Shown piece after piece: positions 1 through 5,436 of a stretch of 5,436 nucleotides of DNA. Where the stretch lies: contig JACMRP010000385.1 in assembly GCA_014376325.1 (NCBI GenBank), positions 1 to 5,436 of the forward strand. Reading direction: 5' to 3'. Under the pieces are notes generated by a model, which saw only the letters and a list, made by a program, of their open reading frames with translations, did not search any database and was not told where the DNA came from. The translations under genes were made by a program, and so were the position numbers. Each line of letters starts with the position of its first letter. Within the stretch, counting starts at the first letter, position 1. The stretch is from Pseudobdellovibrionaceae bacterium (GTDB taxonomy: Bacteria; Bdellovibrionota; Bdellovibrionia; Bdellovibrionales; Bdellovibrionaceae).

Positions 1-1976
1 AAGTAACGGAAAATCGCCGTGCCCTTTTGATATTTCAAATCCCCGCCGACGCCCGCGTATTCGTAAGAGAAACTTGTCAGGATCCCTTTGCTCGTCATGA
101 ATCGATCATTCCGAGTATCGTACTGAACGGTGCTCGTCAGTGAGCTCGTGTACCCGTTCGCGGTCGCTAGTGGGAAGACATCCAAATCCGTCGCGATGTT
201 TCCGTTCACATCTTTTTGCGGATCGAGGGTTGTCTTATCCAATTTGTAGCGCAAGATTCCGCGCCAGTCTTCGCCGATCGGGTGCCCCAAACTGACGGAC
301 CCGCCCGTTCGTTTTTCATCGTAGGTCGCTCTTCCCGTGTCCGAACTTTGATAAAGCTCCGTCCCTAAAGACCAAAGCGTGTCTTGGAAATAGGGTTCCG
401 TGAAAGTAAAATTGTAGTAACTGCCAGTGTCGCTAATATTCAGCGACGCCCCTAGATTCTGACCTTTTCCTAAGAAGTTCGTCTGGTTGACCGAACCTTG
501 CAAAGTAAATCCGGTGACCGTGCCGTAACCAGCCCCTAGCTGAATTTGCCCGGTGTTACGCTCTTTGACCACGATATCCATGTTCAAAATATCTGGCTTA
601 TCGGGCGAGGTCGCCTGCTTAAAATTGACTTCATCGAAGTAACCTAAGCGCTGGACATTTTCTAGCGACGCCCGCTTGCGGGTTTCGTTGTAAAGTTCGC
701 CCTCTTTGATTTTGAGTTCTCGGCGAACCACTTTATCACGCGTCTTTGAATTGCCGACCACGTTGATGTTACCGAAATAAACTTTGTTGCCCTTATCGAA
801 CTCGAACATCAGATCGACTTTAAGTTCTTTGTCGTTGATTCGTGTGCGCGGAATAACGTTGGCAAAAGCGTAACCTAAATCGCCGTACTTCGCTTGAAGT
901 TCACTAAGGTCTTTGTACAAAACATCGTACGCAAAGATCTTACCGGGCGTGAGCTTCACGACCTCGGTCAGTTCCGCTTTCGAAAAGAGCACGTCGCCAC
1001 CGAAATCAATTTCGCCAACATTGTACTGCTCGCCCTCTGTTACTTGCAGAGTGATGTAGATGCTTTTTTTATCCGGAGTCACGTTGACTTGCGGTCGGCC
1101 GATTTGTGCCTGAATATAACCTTGATTGAAATAAACATATCGAAGGGCTTGAGTATCCCGGTCGAAAGCTTCTTGTTTGTAAGCGCCGGAGCCACTCATG
1201 AAAGAGAAGTAGCCGCCCTCTTTCGTAATCATGCTGGATTTCAGCGTGACGTCCGAGATTTTTTTAGCGCCGAGAATCGTGATCTTCTTTACTTTGACCT
1301 TGTCGTTTTCTTTGATCTTAAAAACAATCTTAACCGATTCGTCTTTTTTGACGTCTTCAACAACGGGCTCAATTTTCGCTAAGAAAAAACCTTTGTCTTC
1401 GTAAAGTTTTTGAAGCTTTTCGGTCGCTTCTTTTAACTTCGCCATATTCAAAATTTCGTAAGCTTTGATTCCGGTCGATTCCGCAAGATCTTCGCTCTTC
1501 ACGTCGGCATTGCCTTCGTAAACGATCTCCGCGATCGATGGCTTCTCTGTCACTTTGTAATTCAGCGAAACTTCGTTGCCCTTAATTATGCGGTCCACTT
1601 CGACGTTGACGAAGTAACCACTTTTAAACAAAGCAACGACGTCTTCGCGCAGTTTTTCGTCACTGTAGGATTCGCCAGGCTTACTGATCAATCGAACGAT
1701 GATCGCATCTTTTTCTAGCTTTCGCATTCCGCTGACGTCGATACTCTTGACGGTCATTTCTTTTGCCACTGGCGTCGCCGTGCGCGCCACTTTAAACACC
1801 GGCTTCTTCGGCACTGCTCGTTTGTTGCGATTCGCTTGCGCAAAGGCATCGTTCGGCGCAATCAGCGAAACAAAAATAATCGCGGTGGCTAAGGTCACTG
1901 GAAATACGATCGACAAGTTGTTTCTAAGAGCGAAGGTCGATAGGAATTGAATGCGGAAGGGAATTTTGGGTCGCAA
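1..1976 (-). CDS. bamA: Outer-membrane protein assembly factor BamA (Omp85 family), C-terminus cut by window edge
   Basis: BamA is the central barrel of the BAM complex and folds beta-barrel proteins into the outer membrane. The frame stays open from a TTG at 1976 to the edge, giving 658 complete codons. Residues 1-46 form a signal peptide: a long basic n-region, a hydrophobic core at about 21-41, and probable cleavage after AFA46. A basic linker (47-73) leads into five POTRA domains at about 74-146, 147-226, 227-317, 318-397 and 398-476, each with a beta-strand and G-N or G-A turn pattern (for example VYFGNINVVGN at 399). The barrel starts near 477 (QIQLGAGYGT) and carries the conserved Omp85 DTRN motif at 620-623. 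The later strands and the loop-6 RGF motif would lie outside the window. TTG was chosen because an AGGAAG site sits 7 bases upstream, a stop closes the frame above it, and no earlier start exists. A second TTG at codon 21 would remove the basic n-region. Family assignment is secure; the start is probable. Confidence 0.95.
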   Translation of the reverse strand, partial: MRPKIPFRIQFLSTFALRNNLSIVFPVTLATAIIFVSLIAPNDAFAQANRNKRAVPKKPVFKVARTATPVAKEMTVKSIDVSGMRKLEKDAIIVRLISKPGESYSDEKLREDVVALFKSGYFVNVEVDRIIKGNEVSLNYKVTEKPSIAEIVYEGNADVKSEDLAESTGIKAYEILNMAKLKEATEKLQKLYEDKGFFLAKIEPVVEDVKKDESVKIVFKIKENDKVKVKKITILGAKKISDVTLKSSMITKEGGYFSFMSGSGAYKQEAFDRDTQALRYVYFNQGYIQAQIGRPQVNVTPDKKSIYITLQVTEGEQYNVGEIDFGGDVLFSKAELTEVVKLTPGKIFAYDVLYKDLSELQAKYGDLGYAFANVIPRTRINDKELKVDLMFEFDKGNKVYFGNINVVGNSKTRDKVVRRELKIKEGELYNETRKRASLENVQRLGYFDEVNFKQATSPDKPDILNMDIVVKERNTGQIQLGAGYGTVTGFTLQGSVNQTNFLGKGQNLGASLNISDTGSYYNFTFTEPYFQDTLWSLGTELYQSSDTGRATYDEKRTGGSVSLGHPIGEDWRGILRYKLDKTTLDPQKDVNGNIATDLDVFPLATANGYTSSLTSTVQYDTRNDRFMTSKGILTSFSYEYAGVGGDLKYQKGTAIFRY

Positions 1977-1983
1977 TGTCGAT

Positions 1984-1990
1984 CTTCCTT
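1984..1990 (-). promoter_or_regulatory. Ribosome binding site supporting the TTG start of bamA
   Basis: AAGGAAG on the minus strand ends 7 bases before the TTG codon at 1976, which is good spacing for a Shine-Dalgarno site. A second purine block, GAGGA, lies just upstream at 1993-1997. No ATG or GTG follows within a useful distance, so this site decides the non-standard start. Confidence 0.65.
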
Positions 1991-2001
1991 TTTCCTCAGA
2001 A

Positions 2002-2030
2002 ATTTTAGGTACTTAGAAAAATAAAGTCAA
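2002..2030 (-). promoter_or_regulatory. Probable sigma-70-type promoter for bamA (proximal)
   Basis: On the minus strand, TTGACT (2030-2025) is followed by exactly 17 bases and then TAAAAT (2007-2002). Each hexamer matches the consensus at five of six positions, and the spacer is optimal. Transcription would start near 1996, giving a leader of about 20 bases that includes the bamA ribosome binding site. It lies in the lolD-bamA gap, so bamA could be expressed independently of the lol genes. This is a pattern match only. Confidence 0.6.
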
Positions 2031-2059
2031 AGCGTAGCCCAAGACCAAAGCCTTGTCAA
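2031..2059 (-). promoter_or_regulatory. Possible weaker upstream promoter in the lolD-bamA gap
   Basis: A perfect TTGACA (2059-2054) is followed by 17 bases and TACGCT (2036-2031). The -35 box is consensus, but the -10 box matches only three of six positions. Its last base directly abuts the -35 box of the proximal promoter, so the two would be in tandem. It could be a real second start or a chance match. No convincing terminator was seen after lolD in this gap. Confidence 0.3.
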
Positions 2060-2071
2060 ACCCTAGGAACT

Positions 2072-2752
2072 CTAGACCCATTGACCATCCTTCATGCGCA
2101 AAATCTTGGGGAATTTTTGAGCAAAGGCTAAGTCATGAGTCACGACGACCAAAGCCAAACCGAGACGCTCTTTCAGTTCAAAAAATAAATCCTGAATGCG
2201 TTGGCTGTTCTGCATATCTAGATTTCCGGTGGGCTCATCCGCAAACAGAATTTTGGGACGTCGAACCAAAGCTCTTGCGATCGCGACTCTTTGCAGCTCG
2301 CCACCGCTCAACTGTGACGGATAATGCGCCATGCGGGGACCGAGACCCATTTGGTAAAGCAACTCGGTCGCCTGATCTCGAGCGTCACGAACCGACTGCC
2401 CGGCAATGCGGCAGGGGATCATAACATTCTCAAGGGCGGTAAACTCTGCGAGCAGATGATGGAACTGAAAAACAAATCCCATTTTTTCATTTCGAAAGGT
2501 GGCCACTTCTTCGTCGTTCATATCCAGAATATTGCGCTCTTGAAAATACAATTGCCCGCTTTGTGGGCGATCGAGCGTTCCCAAAATTTGTAAGAACGTA
2601 CTTTTGCCAGCGCCGCTCGAACCTAAGATGCACATGGCCTCACCGTCACGAATCTCCAATGAAAGCCCGCGCAGGATTTGCAACTCGCCGCCGTCGCCTT
2701 GGGGATAAGATTTTACGATGGAGTCAGCCCTCATCAACGAATAACTAACCAT
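2072..2752 (-). CDS. lolD: Lipoprotein-releasing system ATP-binding protein LolD
   Basis: LolD is the cytoplasmic ATPase that powers extraction of mature lipoproteins from the inner membrane for hand-off to LolA. At 226 residues it is the usual family length. All ABC motifs are intact: Walker A G44-T52 (GSSGAGKST), Q-loop Q96, signature LSGGE 148-152, Walker B ILFADE 168-173, D-loop GNLD 176-179 and H-loop H206. The stretch FQFHHLLAEFTALENV at 95-110 is typical of LolD and separates it from MacB or FtsE, as does the adjacent LolC/E permease. The start at 2752 overlaps the end of the permease gene by 8 bases (ATGGTTAG). A GGAAGGA site 7 bases upstream favours it over the internal ATG at codon 7, which lacks such a site. 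The stop is TAG. Expression is most likely coupled to the permease gene. Confidence 0.95.
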   Translation of the reverse strand: MVSYSLMRADSIVKSYPQGDGGELQILRGLSLEIRDGEAMCILGSSGAGKSTFLQILGTLDRPQSGQLYFQERNILDMNDEEVATFRNEKMGFVFQFHHLLAEFTALENVMIPCRIAGQSVRDARDQATELLYQMGLGPRMAHYPSQLSGGELQRVAIARALVRRPKILFADEPTGNLDMQNSQRIQDLFFELKERLGLALVVVTHDLAFAQKFPKILRMKDGQWV

Positions 2753-3974
2753 ACTTGAGTCCTTCCACGGGATTCAGCTTCGAGCCGCGAAGTGCTGGCG
2801 CCAACGTCGCGACGAAACAAATCAACAAAGTCACGACCGCGATCATGATCCAATCGACAAAACGAATATCCACCTGAATCGAATCGATGCGGTAAACCGA
2901 TCCCGCCAGCAATCCCATCGTGCTTTGAATCACCGTAAACGCGACACACAGCAACCAGCCAAAGACGGTGCCCGCAATGACGCCAAAACTGCCCATCAAC
3001 AAACCTTGCAGGCTAAACATTTTTAAGATGCTCTTTTTCGGAAGCCCCAAGGCTTTCAGGATCGCGATGTCCGCGTATCGCTGAACCACATTCACGAACA
3101 ACGTGCTTGAAATATTAAATGCGGCGACAATGACGATGATCAAAATCACGAAAAAAATCACCACGCGTTCAATCCGAACGGCTTCAAATAAATTTTCATT
3201 CAGGTCGCGCCAGTCATAAACTAAAAAACTGGGACCCAAAGTTTGGCTTAAATGAAATGCGGCCTTGCGGGCATAGTTAATGTCTTCAAACTTTAACAAA
3301 AGTCCGCTGTAGCGGTCGCCAATCTGCACGAGCTTCTGCGCCGCCGTCAAAGTCGTGATGATCATGCGCTCGTTCCAGTCGTTTTTCCCCATGTCCAAAA
3401 TCCCGCGCACTTGAAATTCGACGATGCGCCGATCGAAGCGGCTAGGATCAATGGGATCCGGAATAGGCATCACGACCCGAAAGCTGTCGCCCGTTTTAAG
3501 GCCCATCCTCGAAGCGATGCGCTTGCCAATCAGCGCCGGCGTTTTATCGCCCCCCGCTTGTTTTAAATCTAAAACCCCGTCGATCAAACGCGATCCAAAA
3601 TTTAAAACTTTCGGGGCCTGATCTTCGTCCACACCCTGAATCATCACGCCCGAAACGACGCCTTGATGGGCCAGCACCGCTTCGGTTCGCACGAAACGCA
3701 CGGCCGCAACCAGCGTCGGTTCTTGCTTGCGGATTTCGGCTTCGAGCGTCTGCCACGCTTCGCTGATCATCGGGCGTTTTAAAATTTGCACGTGTCCGGT
3801 AACGTCGGCCATCGCCGACTGTAAAGTTGCTTCAAAGCCGCTGACCACGGCCATCGAAGCGACCAGCGCACCGACACCAAGAATCAGGCCAATTAAAGAA
3901 AGCACCGCGGAGCCGCCGAACAATGTCCGTCTAGAAAAAAGCAGGCGGTAAGCAATCCAGACAAGTGGCTTCAT
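2745..3974 (-). CDS. lolC: Lipoprotein-releasing ABC transporter permease, LolC/LolE family
   Basis: This is the membrane subunit that, with LolD, releases lipoproteins from the inner membrane. The 409 residues fit the family. The layout is one N-terminal membrane helix (about 22-44), a large periplasmic domain (about 47-268), then three helices near 271-293, 322-346 and 374-394. The family-typical run WRDLNENLF at 255-263 precedes helix 2, and VAAFNISSTLF at 283-293 lies in it. The cytoplasmic stretch ADIAILKALGLPKKSI (301-316) is the likely coupling helix contacting LolD. The C-terminus NPVEGLKYG resembles the usual LolC/E ending. Only one permease gene is present here, so it may act as a homodimer (LolF-like) or pair with a paralogue elsewhere; the choice between lolC and lolE is arbitrary. 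The ATG at 3974 lies 11 bases after the prfB stop, and the gene ends in TAG inside lolD. Confidence 0.93.
   Translation of the reverse strand: MKPLVWIAYRLLFSRRTLFGGSAVLSLIGLILGVGALVASMAVVSGFEATLQSAMADVTGHVQILKRPMISEAWQTLEAEIRKQEPTLVAAVRFVRTEAVLAHQGVVSGVMIQGVDEDQAPKVLNFGSRLIDGVLDLKQAGGDKTPALIGKRIASRMGLKTGDSFRVVMPIPDPIDPSRFDRRIVEFQVRGILDMGKNDWNERMIITTLTAAQKLVQIGDRYSGLLLKFEDINYARKAAFHLSQTLGPSFLVYDWRDLNENLFEAVRIERVVIFFVILIIVIVAAFNISSTLFVNVVQRYADIAILKALGLPKKSILKMFSLQGLLMGSFGVIAGTVFGWLLCVAFTVIQSTMGLLAGSVYRIDSIQVDIRFVDWIMIAVVTLLICFVATLAPALRGSKLNPVEGLKYG
2760..2766 (-). promoter_or_regulatory. Ribosome binding site of lolD, inside lolC/E
   Basis: GGAAGGA on the minus strand lies 7 bases before the lolD ATG at 2752, within the last codons of the permease gene. 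It supports the overlapping start rather than the internal ATG at 2734. Confidence 0.6.
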
Positions 3975-3982
3975 CGAGTGCG

Positions 3983-3987
3983 CACCT
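3983..3987 (-). promoter_or_regulatory. Ribosome binding site of lolC/E overlapping the prfB stop codon
   Basis: AGGTG on the minus strand begins inside the prfB TAG stop (3988-3986) and sits 8 bases before the lolC/E ATG. Ribosomes finishing prfB would sit on this site, so the two genes are probably translationally coupled and co-transcribed. Confidence 0.6.
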
Positions 3988-5126
3988 ATTTGATTTCTGG
4001 CGCGGCATCGGGCGGCGCCATCGTGGATTTCAAATACGACATTATAAATTCATCCAGTTCGCCGTCCATCACGTCGTTCACCTGATTTGTTTCGAAATCG
4101 GTGCGATGGTCTTTGACCAGCTGGTAAGGATGCATCACGTACGAACGGATCTGCGATCCCCACTCATTGGCTTTTTTGACGGAGTTCATCGCGTCTTTTT
4201 CGGCATTTCTTTTTTCGACTTCTTTTTCGTAAAGTGCGGCCTTCAACATTTTCAGAGCCTTATCGCGATTCTGAATCTGACTTCGCTGAGTCTGGCAAGA
4301 AACGACGATCCCGGTCGGCAAATGGTACATACGCACGGCAGAATCCGTTTTATTGACGTGCTGTCCGCCAGCGCCGCTGGATCTAAAGGTTTCAACCTTT
4401 AAGTCATCGGGACGAACTTCGATGTTGATGTCGTCATCCACTTCCGGCCACGCGAACACGGACGCAAACGAGGTGTGTCTGCGCGCATTCGAATCAAACG
4501 GAGAAATTCGGACCAGACGATGAACGCCCGATTCCGATTTAAGATAGCCGTAGGCGTAAGGCCCTTCGATCAACAGCGTGCAAGACTTGATGCCGGCGCC
4601 TTCGCCCTCGGTCATGTCGAGCAATTCCACTCTGTAACCATGATGTTCGGCATAACGGGTGTACATTCGCATGAGCATTTCTGCCCAGTCGCAAGATTCA
4701 GTGCCGCCCGCGCCGGAATTGATCGACAGGTAAGTGCTGTTCGTGTCCATTTCGCCGTTGAGCAATCGATTGAGTTCTAAATCTTGGCCGATCTTTTCGA
4801 TCGCGACGATTTCGGTTTTAACTTCGGTGAACGAAGCTTCGTCATGCACGTCGACCGCCATTTCTAGCAGCACCTTCGCGTCTTCTAAACGACCGTGGTA
4901 GGACTTCCATTCGCCAATGGCTTTTTCTAGGAAGCTTTTTTCTTTGTTCATTTTTTGCATTTCTGCAGGCTTTTCCCAGATCGCAGGATTTTCGGACGCC
5001 AGGGCGAGTTCGGCCAAGCGTTTCTGCTTTTTATCTAGGTCAAAGATACCCCCGAAGCTCATCGCCGAACTTCTCAAGGTCTATTAATTTTCGTTTTACA
5101 TCAGATACTTCGGTGACTATAGACAT
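3986..5126 (-). CDS. prfB: Peptide chain release factor 2 (RF2), made by programmed +1 frameshift
   Basis: RF2 recognises UGA and UAA stop codons in the ribosome and triggers release of the finished protein. The gene has two frames. The first runs from ATG 5126 for 28 codons to a TGA at 5042-5040 and ends in ELRGYL. The second continues from GAC at 5041 (DLDKKQKRL) to TAG at 3986-3988. Skipping the T at 5042 joins them into a 379-residue protein, slightly longer than the E. coli protein. The SPF anticodon-like tripeptide is at 208-210 and the catalytic GGQ at 253-255, in SGAGGQHVNKT. A serine is at 249, where E. coli K-12 has Thr246. An ATG at 5077 also opens the second frame, but it gives a poor N-terminus (MRSSAMSFGG) and ignores the recoding site. 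No clear ribosome binding site precedes ATG 5126. The protein should control its own level: low RF2 favours the shift. Confidence 0.95.
5039..5057 (-). promoter_or_regulatory. prfB: prfB programmed +1 ribosomal frameshift site
   Basis: The minus strand reads CTT CGG GGG TAT CTT TGA C, which differs from the E. coli site at one base (CGG for AGG, both arginine). It has the G-rich Shine-Dalgarno-like stimulator, a three-base TAT spacer, the slippery CTT codon, and the poorly terminating TGA followed by C. Slippage from CTT to TTT moves the ribosome into the frame that encodes the rest of RF2. Upstream codons in the zero frame are open to ATG 5126. Confidence 0.95.
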
Positions 5127-5148
5127 GCGCCCAAGTCTATCTGGGCGC
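5127..5148 (-). repeat. Inverted repeat directly before the prfB start codon
   Basis: Arms GCGCCCA (5148-5142) and TGGGCGC (5133-5127) are perfect complements separated by 8 bases. A G-T wobble could extend the RNA stem to 8 pairs with a 6-base loop. The right arm touches the ATG at 5126. No T-run follows on the minus strand, so a standard terminator is unlikely. It could be an operator dyad around the -10 box or an RNA hairpin in readthrough transcripts that hides the start. Confidence 0.6.
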
Positions 5149-5161
5149 GATGCGGTGTCAA
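5134..5161 (-). promoter_or_regulatory. Possible prfB promoter giving a leaderless or near-leaderless transcript
   Basis: A perfect TTGACA (5161-5156) lies 3 bases after the upstream gene's stop. It is followed by a 16-base spacer and TAGACT (5139-5134), which matches four of six consensus positions. The usual distance puts the start site at about 5126-5127, at or one base before the prfB ATG. That would fit the lack of a ribosome binding site. It is a pattern match only. Confidence 0.4.
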
Positions 5162-5164
5162 GCC

Positions 5165-5436
5165 TTAGCGCAGGCCTTGCCAGAAGGCGCGAATGTTATC
5201 TTGGACCGCGGCATCGGACTTTTTCGAAAGCTTAAACACGAGCGCGCTGGGTTGGTCTTTGAGGAAACCGAGAATGATCCTGCGCTCGGGGATTTTTGAT
5301 TTCGGATCCTTCGGGTCGGTTACCGTCGCTTCGCATGCCTCTGCTCCGGAGGGAGATTTGGCCATTCCGGTGTACTGCACTTTCAACGTGATTTCTTTTA
5401 ATGGTCCGAAGATTCTTTCGAGCCATACTTCGCAAA
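5165..5436 (-). CDS. Unrecognised protein, C-terminal 89 residues (5' end outside the window)
   Basis: I do not recognise this protein. The frame is open from the right edge to a TAA at 5167-5165, so the visible part is only the C-terminus, starting CEVWLERIFGPLKEITLKVQ. A TTG at 5386 could open a 73-residue version, but the frame continues upstream with plausible codons and the TTG lacks a convincing ribosome binding site, so a longer gene is more likely. The residues look soluble: alternating strand-like stretches (EITLKVQYTGMA, RRIILGFL, SALVFKL), a charged lysine- and proline-rich segment (TDPKDPKSKIPERR), and a final amphipathic helix ending IRAFWQGLR. No membrane helix or catalytic motif is seen. 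The stop lies 38 bases before the prfB ATG, so co-transcription with prfB is possible. Confidence 0.6.
   Translation of the reverse strand, partial: CEVWLERIFGPLKEITLKVQYTGMAKSPSGAEACEATVTDPKDPKSKIPERRIILGFLKDQPSALVFKLSKKSDAAVQDNIRAFWQGLR

Noticed and set aside
894..1382. A 162-codon open frame on the plus strand.
   Set aside because: It lies wholly opposite the POTRA-encoding part of bamA, has no ribosome binding site, and its product resembles no protein; it is an antisense shadow.
1977..2071. A terminator or small gene in the lolD-bamA gap.
   Set aside because: Only very short complementary arms (4 bases or so) were seen and no stem followed by a T-run; the space is better explained by promoter elements and the bamA leader.
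2053..2424. A 123-codon open frame on the plus strand.
   Set aside because: It is antisense to lolD, whose motifs are all intact, and has no independent support.
3965..4402. A 145-codon open frame on the plus strand.
   Set aside because: It is antisense to the conserved C-terminal half of prfB, and its phenylalanine- and histidine-rich product is what reverse-reading such codons produces.
5040..5042. The in-frame TGA after 28 codons read as a nonsense mutation or pseudogene signal in prfB.
   Set aside because: It sits exactly in the conserved frameshift context (CTT TGA C with an upstream G-rich element), so it is regulatory rather than damage.
5127..5148. The inverted repeat as an intrinsic terminator of the upstream gene.
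   Set aside because: The arm is GC-rich, but no T-run follows on the minus strand; the next bases are the prfB ATG and coding sequence.
5232..5435. A 67-codon open frame on the minus strand in a second frame near the right edge.
   Set aside because: It overlaps the frame that runs from the edge to the TAA at 5165, its product is arginine-rich and low in hydrophobic structure, and it stops mid-region; it looks like an out-of-frame shadow.

Overview
All five genes in this window lie on the minus strand and are tightly packed, so transcription runs from high to low coordinates. In order they are: the 3' part of an unrecognised gene (5165-5436), prfB for release factor 2 (3986-5126), a lolC/lolE-type transporter permease gene (2745-3974), lolD for its ATPase (2072-2752), and the 5' two-thirds or more of bamA (1-1976), which is cut by the left edge. 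No RNA gene, mobile element, CRISPR array or phage gene is visible.

The genes point to a Gram-negative (diderm) bacterium. The order prfB, lolC/E, lolD, bamA, with a single LolC/E-type permease here, resembles the outer-membrane biogenesis cluster of the former Deltaproteobacteria. Moderate GC content and protein style make a Bdellovibrio-like organism (Bdellovibrionota) my best guess. This is inference from gene order and protein character, not from a database search.

The right part (about 5040-5165) is the most informative. The prfB reading frame is split by the classic self-regulatory +1 frameshift site. The true start is ATG at 5126, which gives 28 codons ending at an in-frame TGA, and the remaining 351 codons are in the next frame. 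Immediately upstream is a TTGACA/TAGACT promoter candidate whose predicted transcript begins at or next to the ATG, so the message may be leaderless. A 7-bp perfect inverted repeat brackets the -10 box.

The central part is a translationally coupled cassette. The lolC ribosome binding site overlaps the prfB stop codon, and lolC and lolD overlap by 8 bases. LolC/E and LolD form the inner-membrane ABC machine that releases mature lipoproteins to the chaperone LolA. BamA, at the left, is the core of the machine that inserts outer-membrane beta-barrel proteins and normally works with lipoprotein partners that need the Lol route. The 95-base gap before bamA holds a good sigma-70-type promoter (TTGACT, 17-base spacer, TAAAAT) and a weaker one directly upstream of it, so bamA probably has its own transcript as well as any readthrough from lolD.

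I see no clearly novel system. The window is mostly core housekeeping. The points deserving attention are regulatory: the prfB recoding site, the dyad and possible leaderless start at prfB, the run of TAG stop codons behind RF2, and the tandem bamA promoters.
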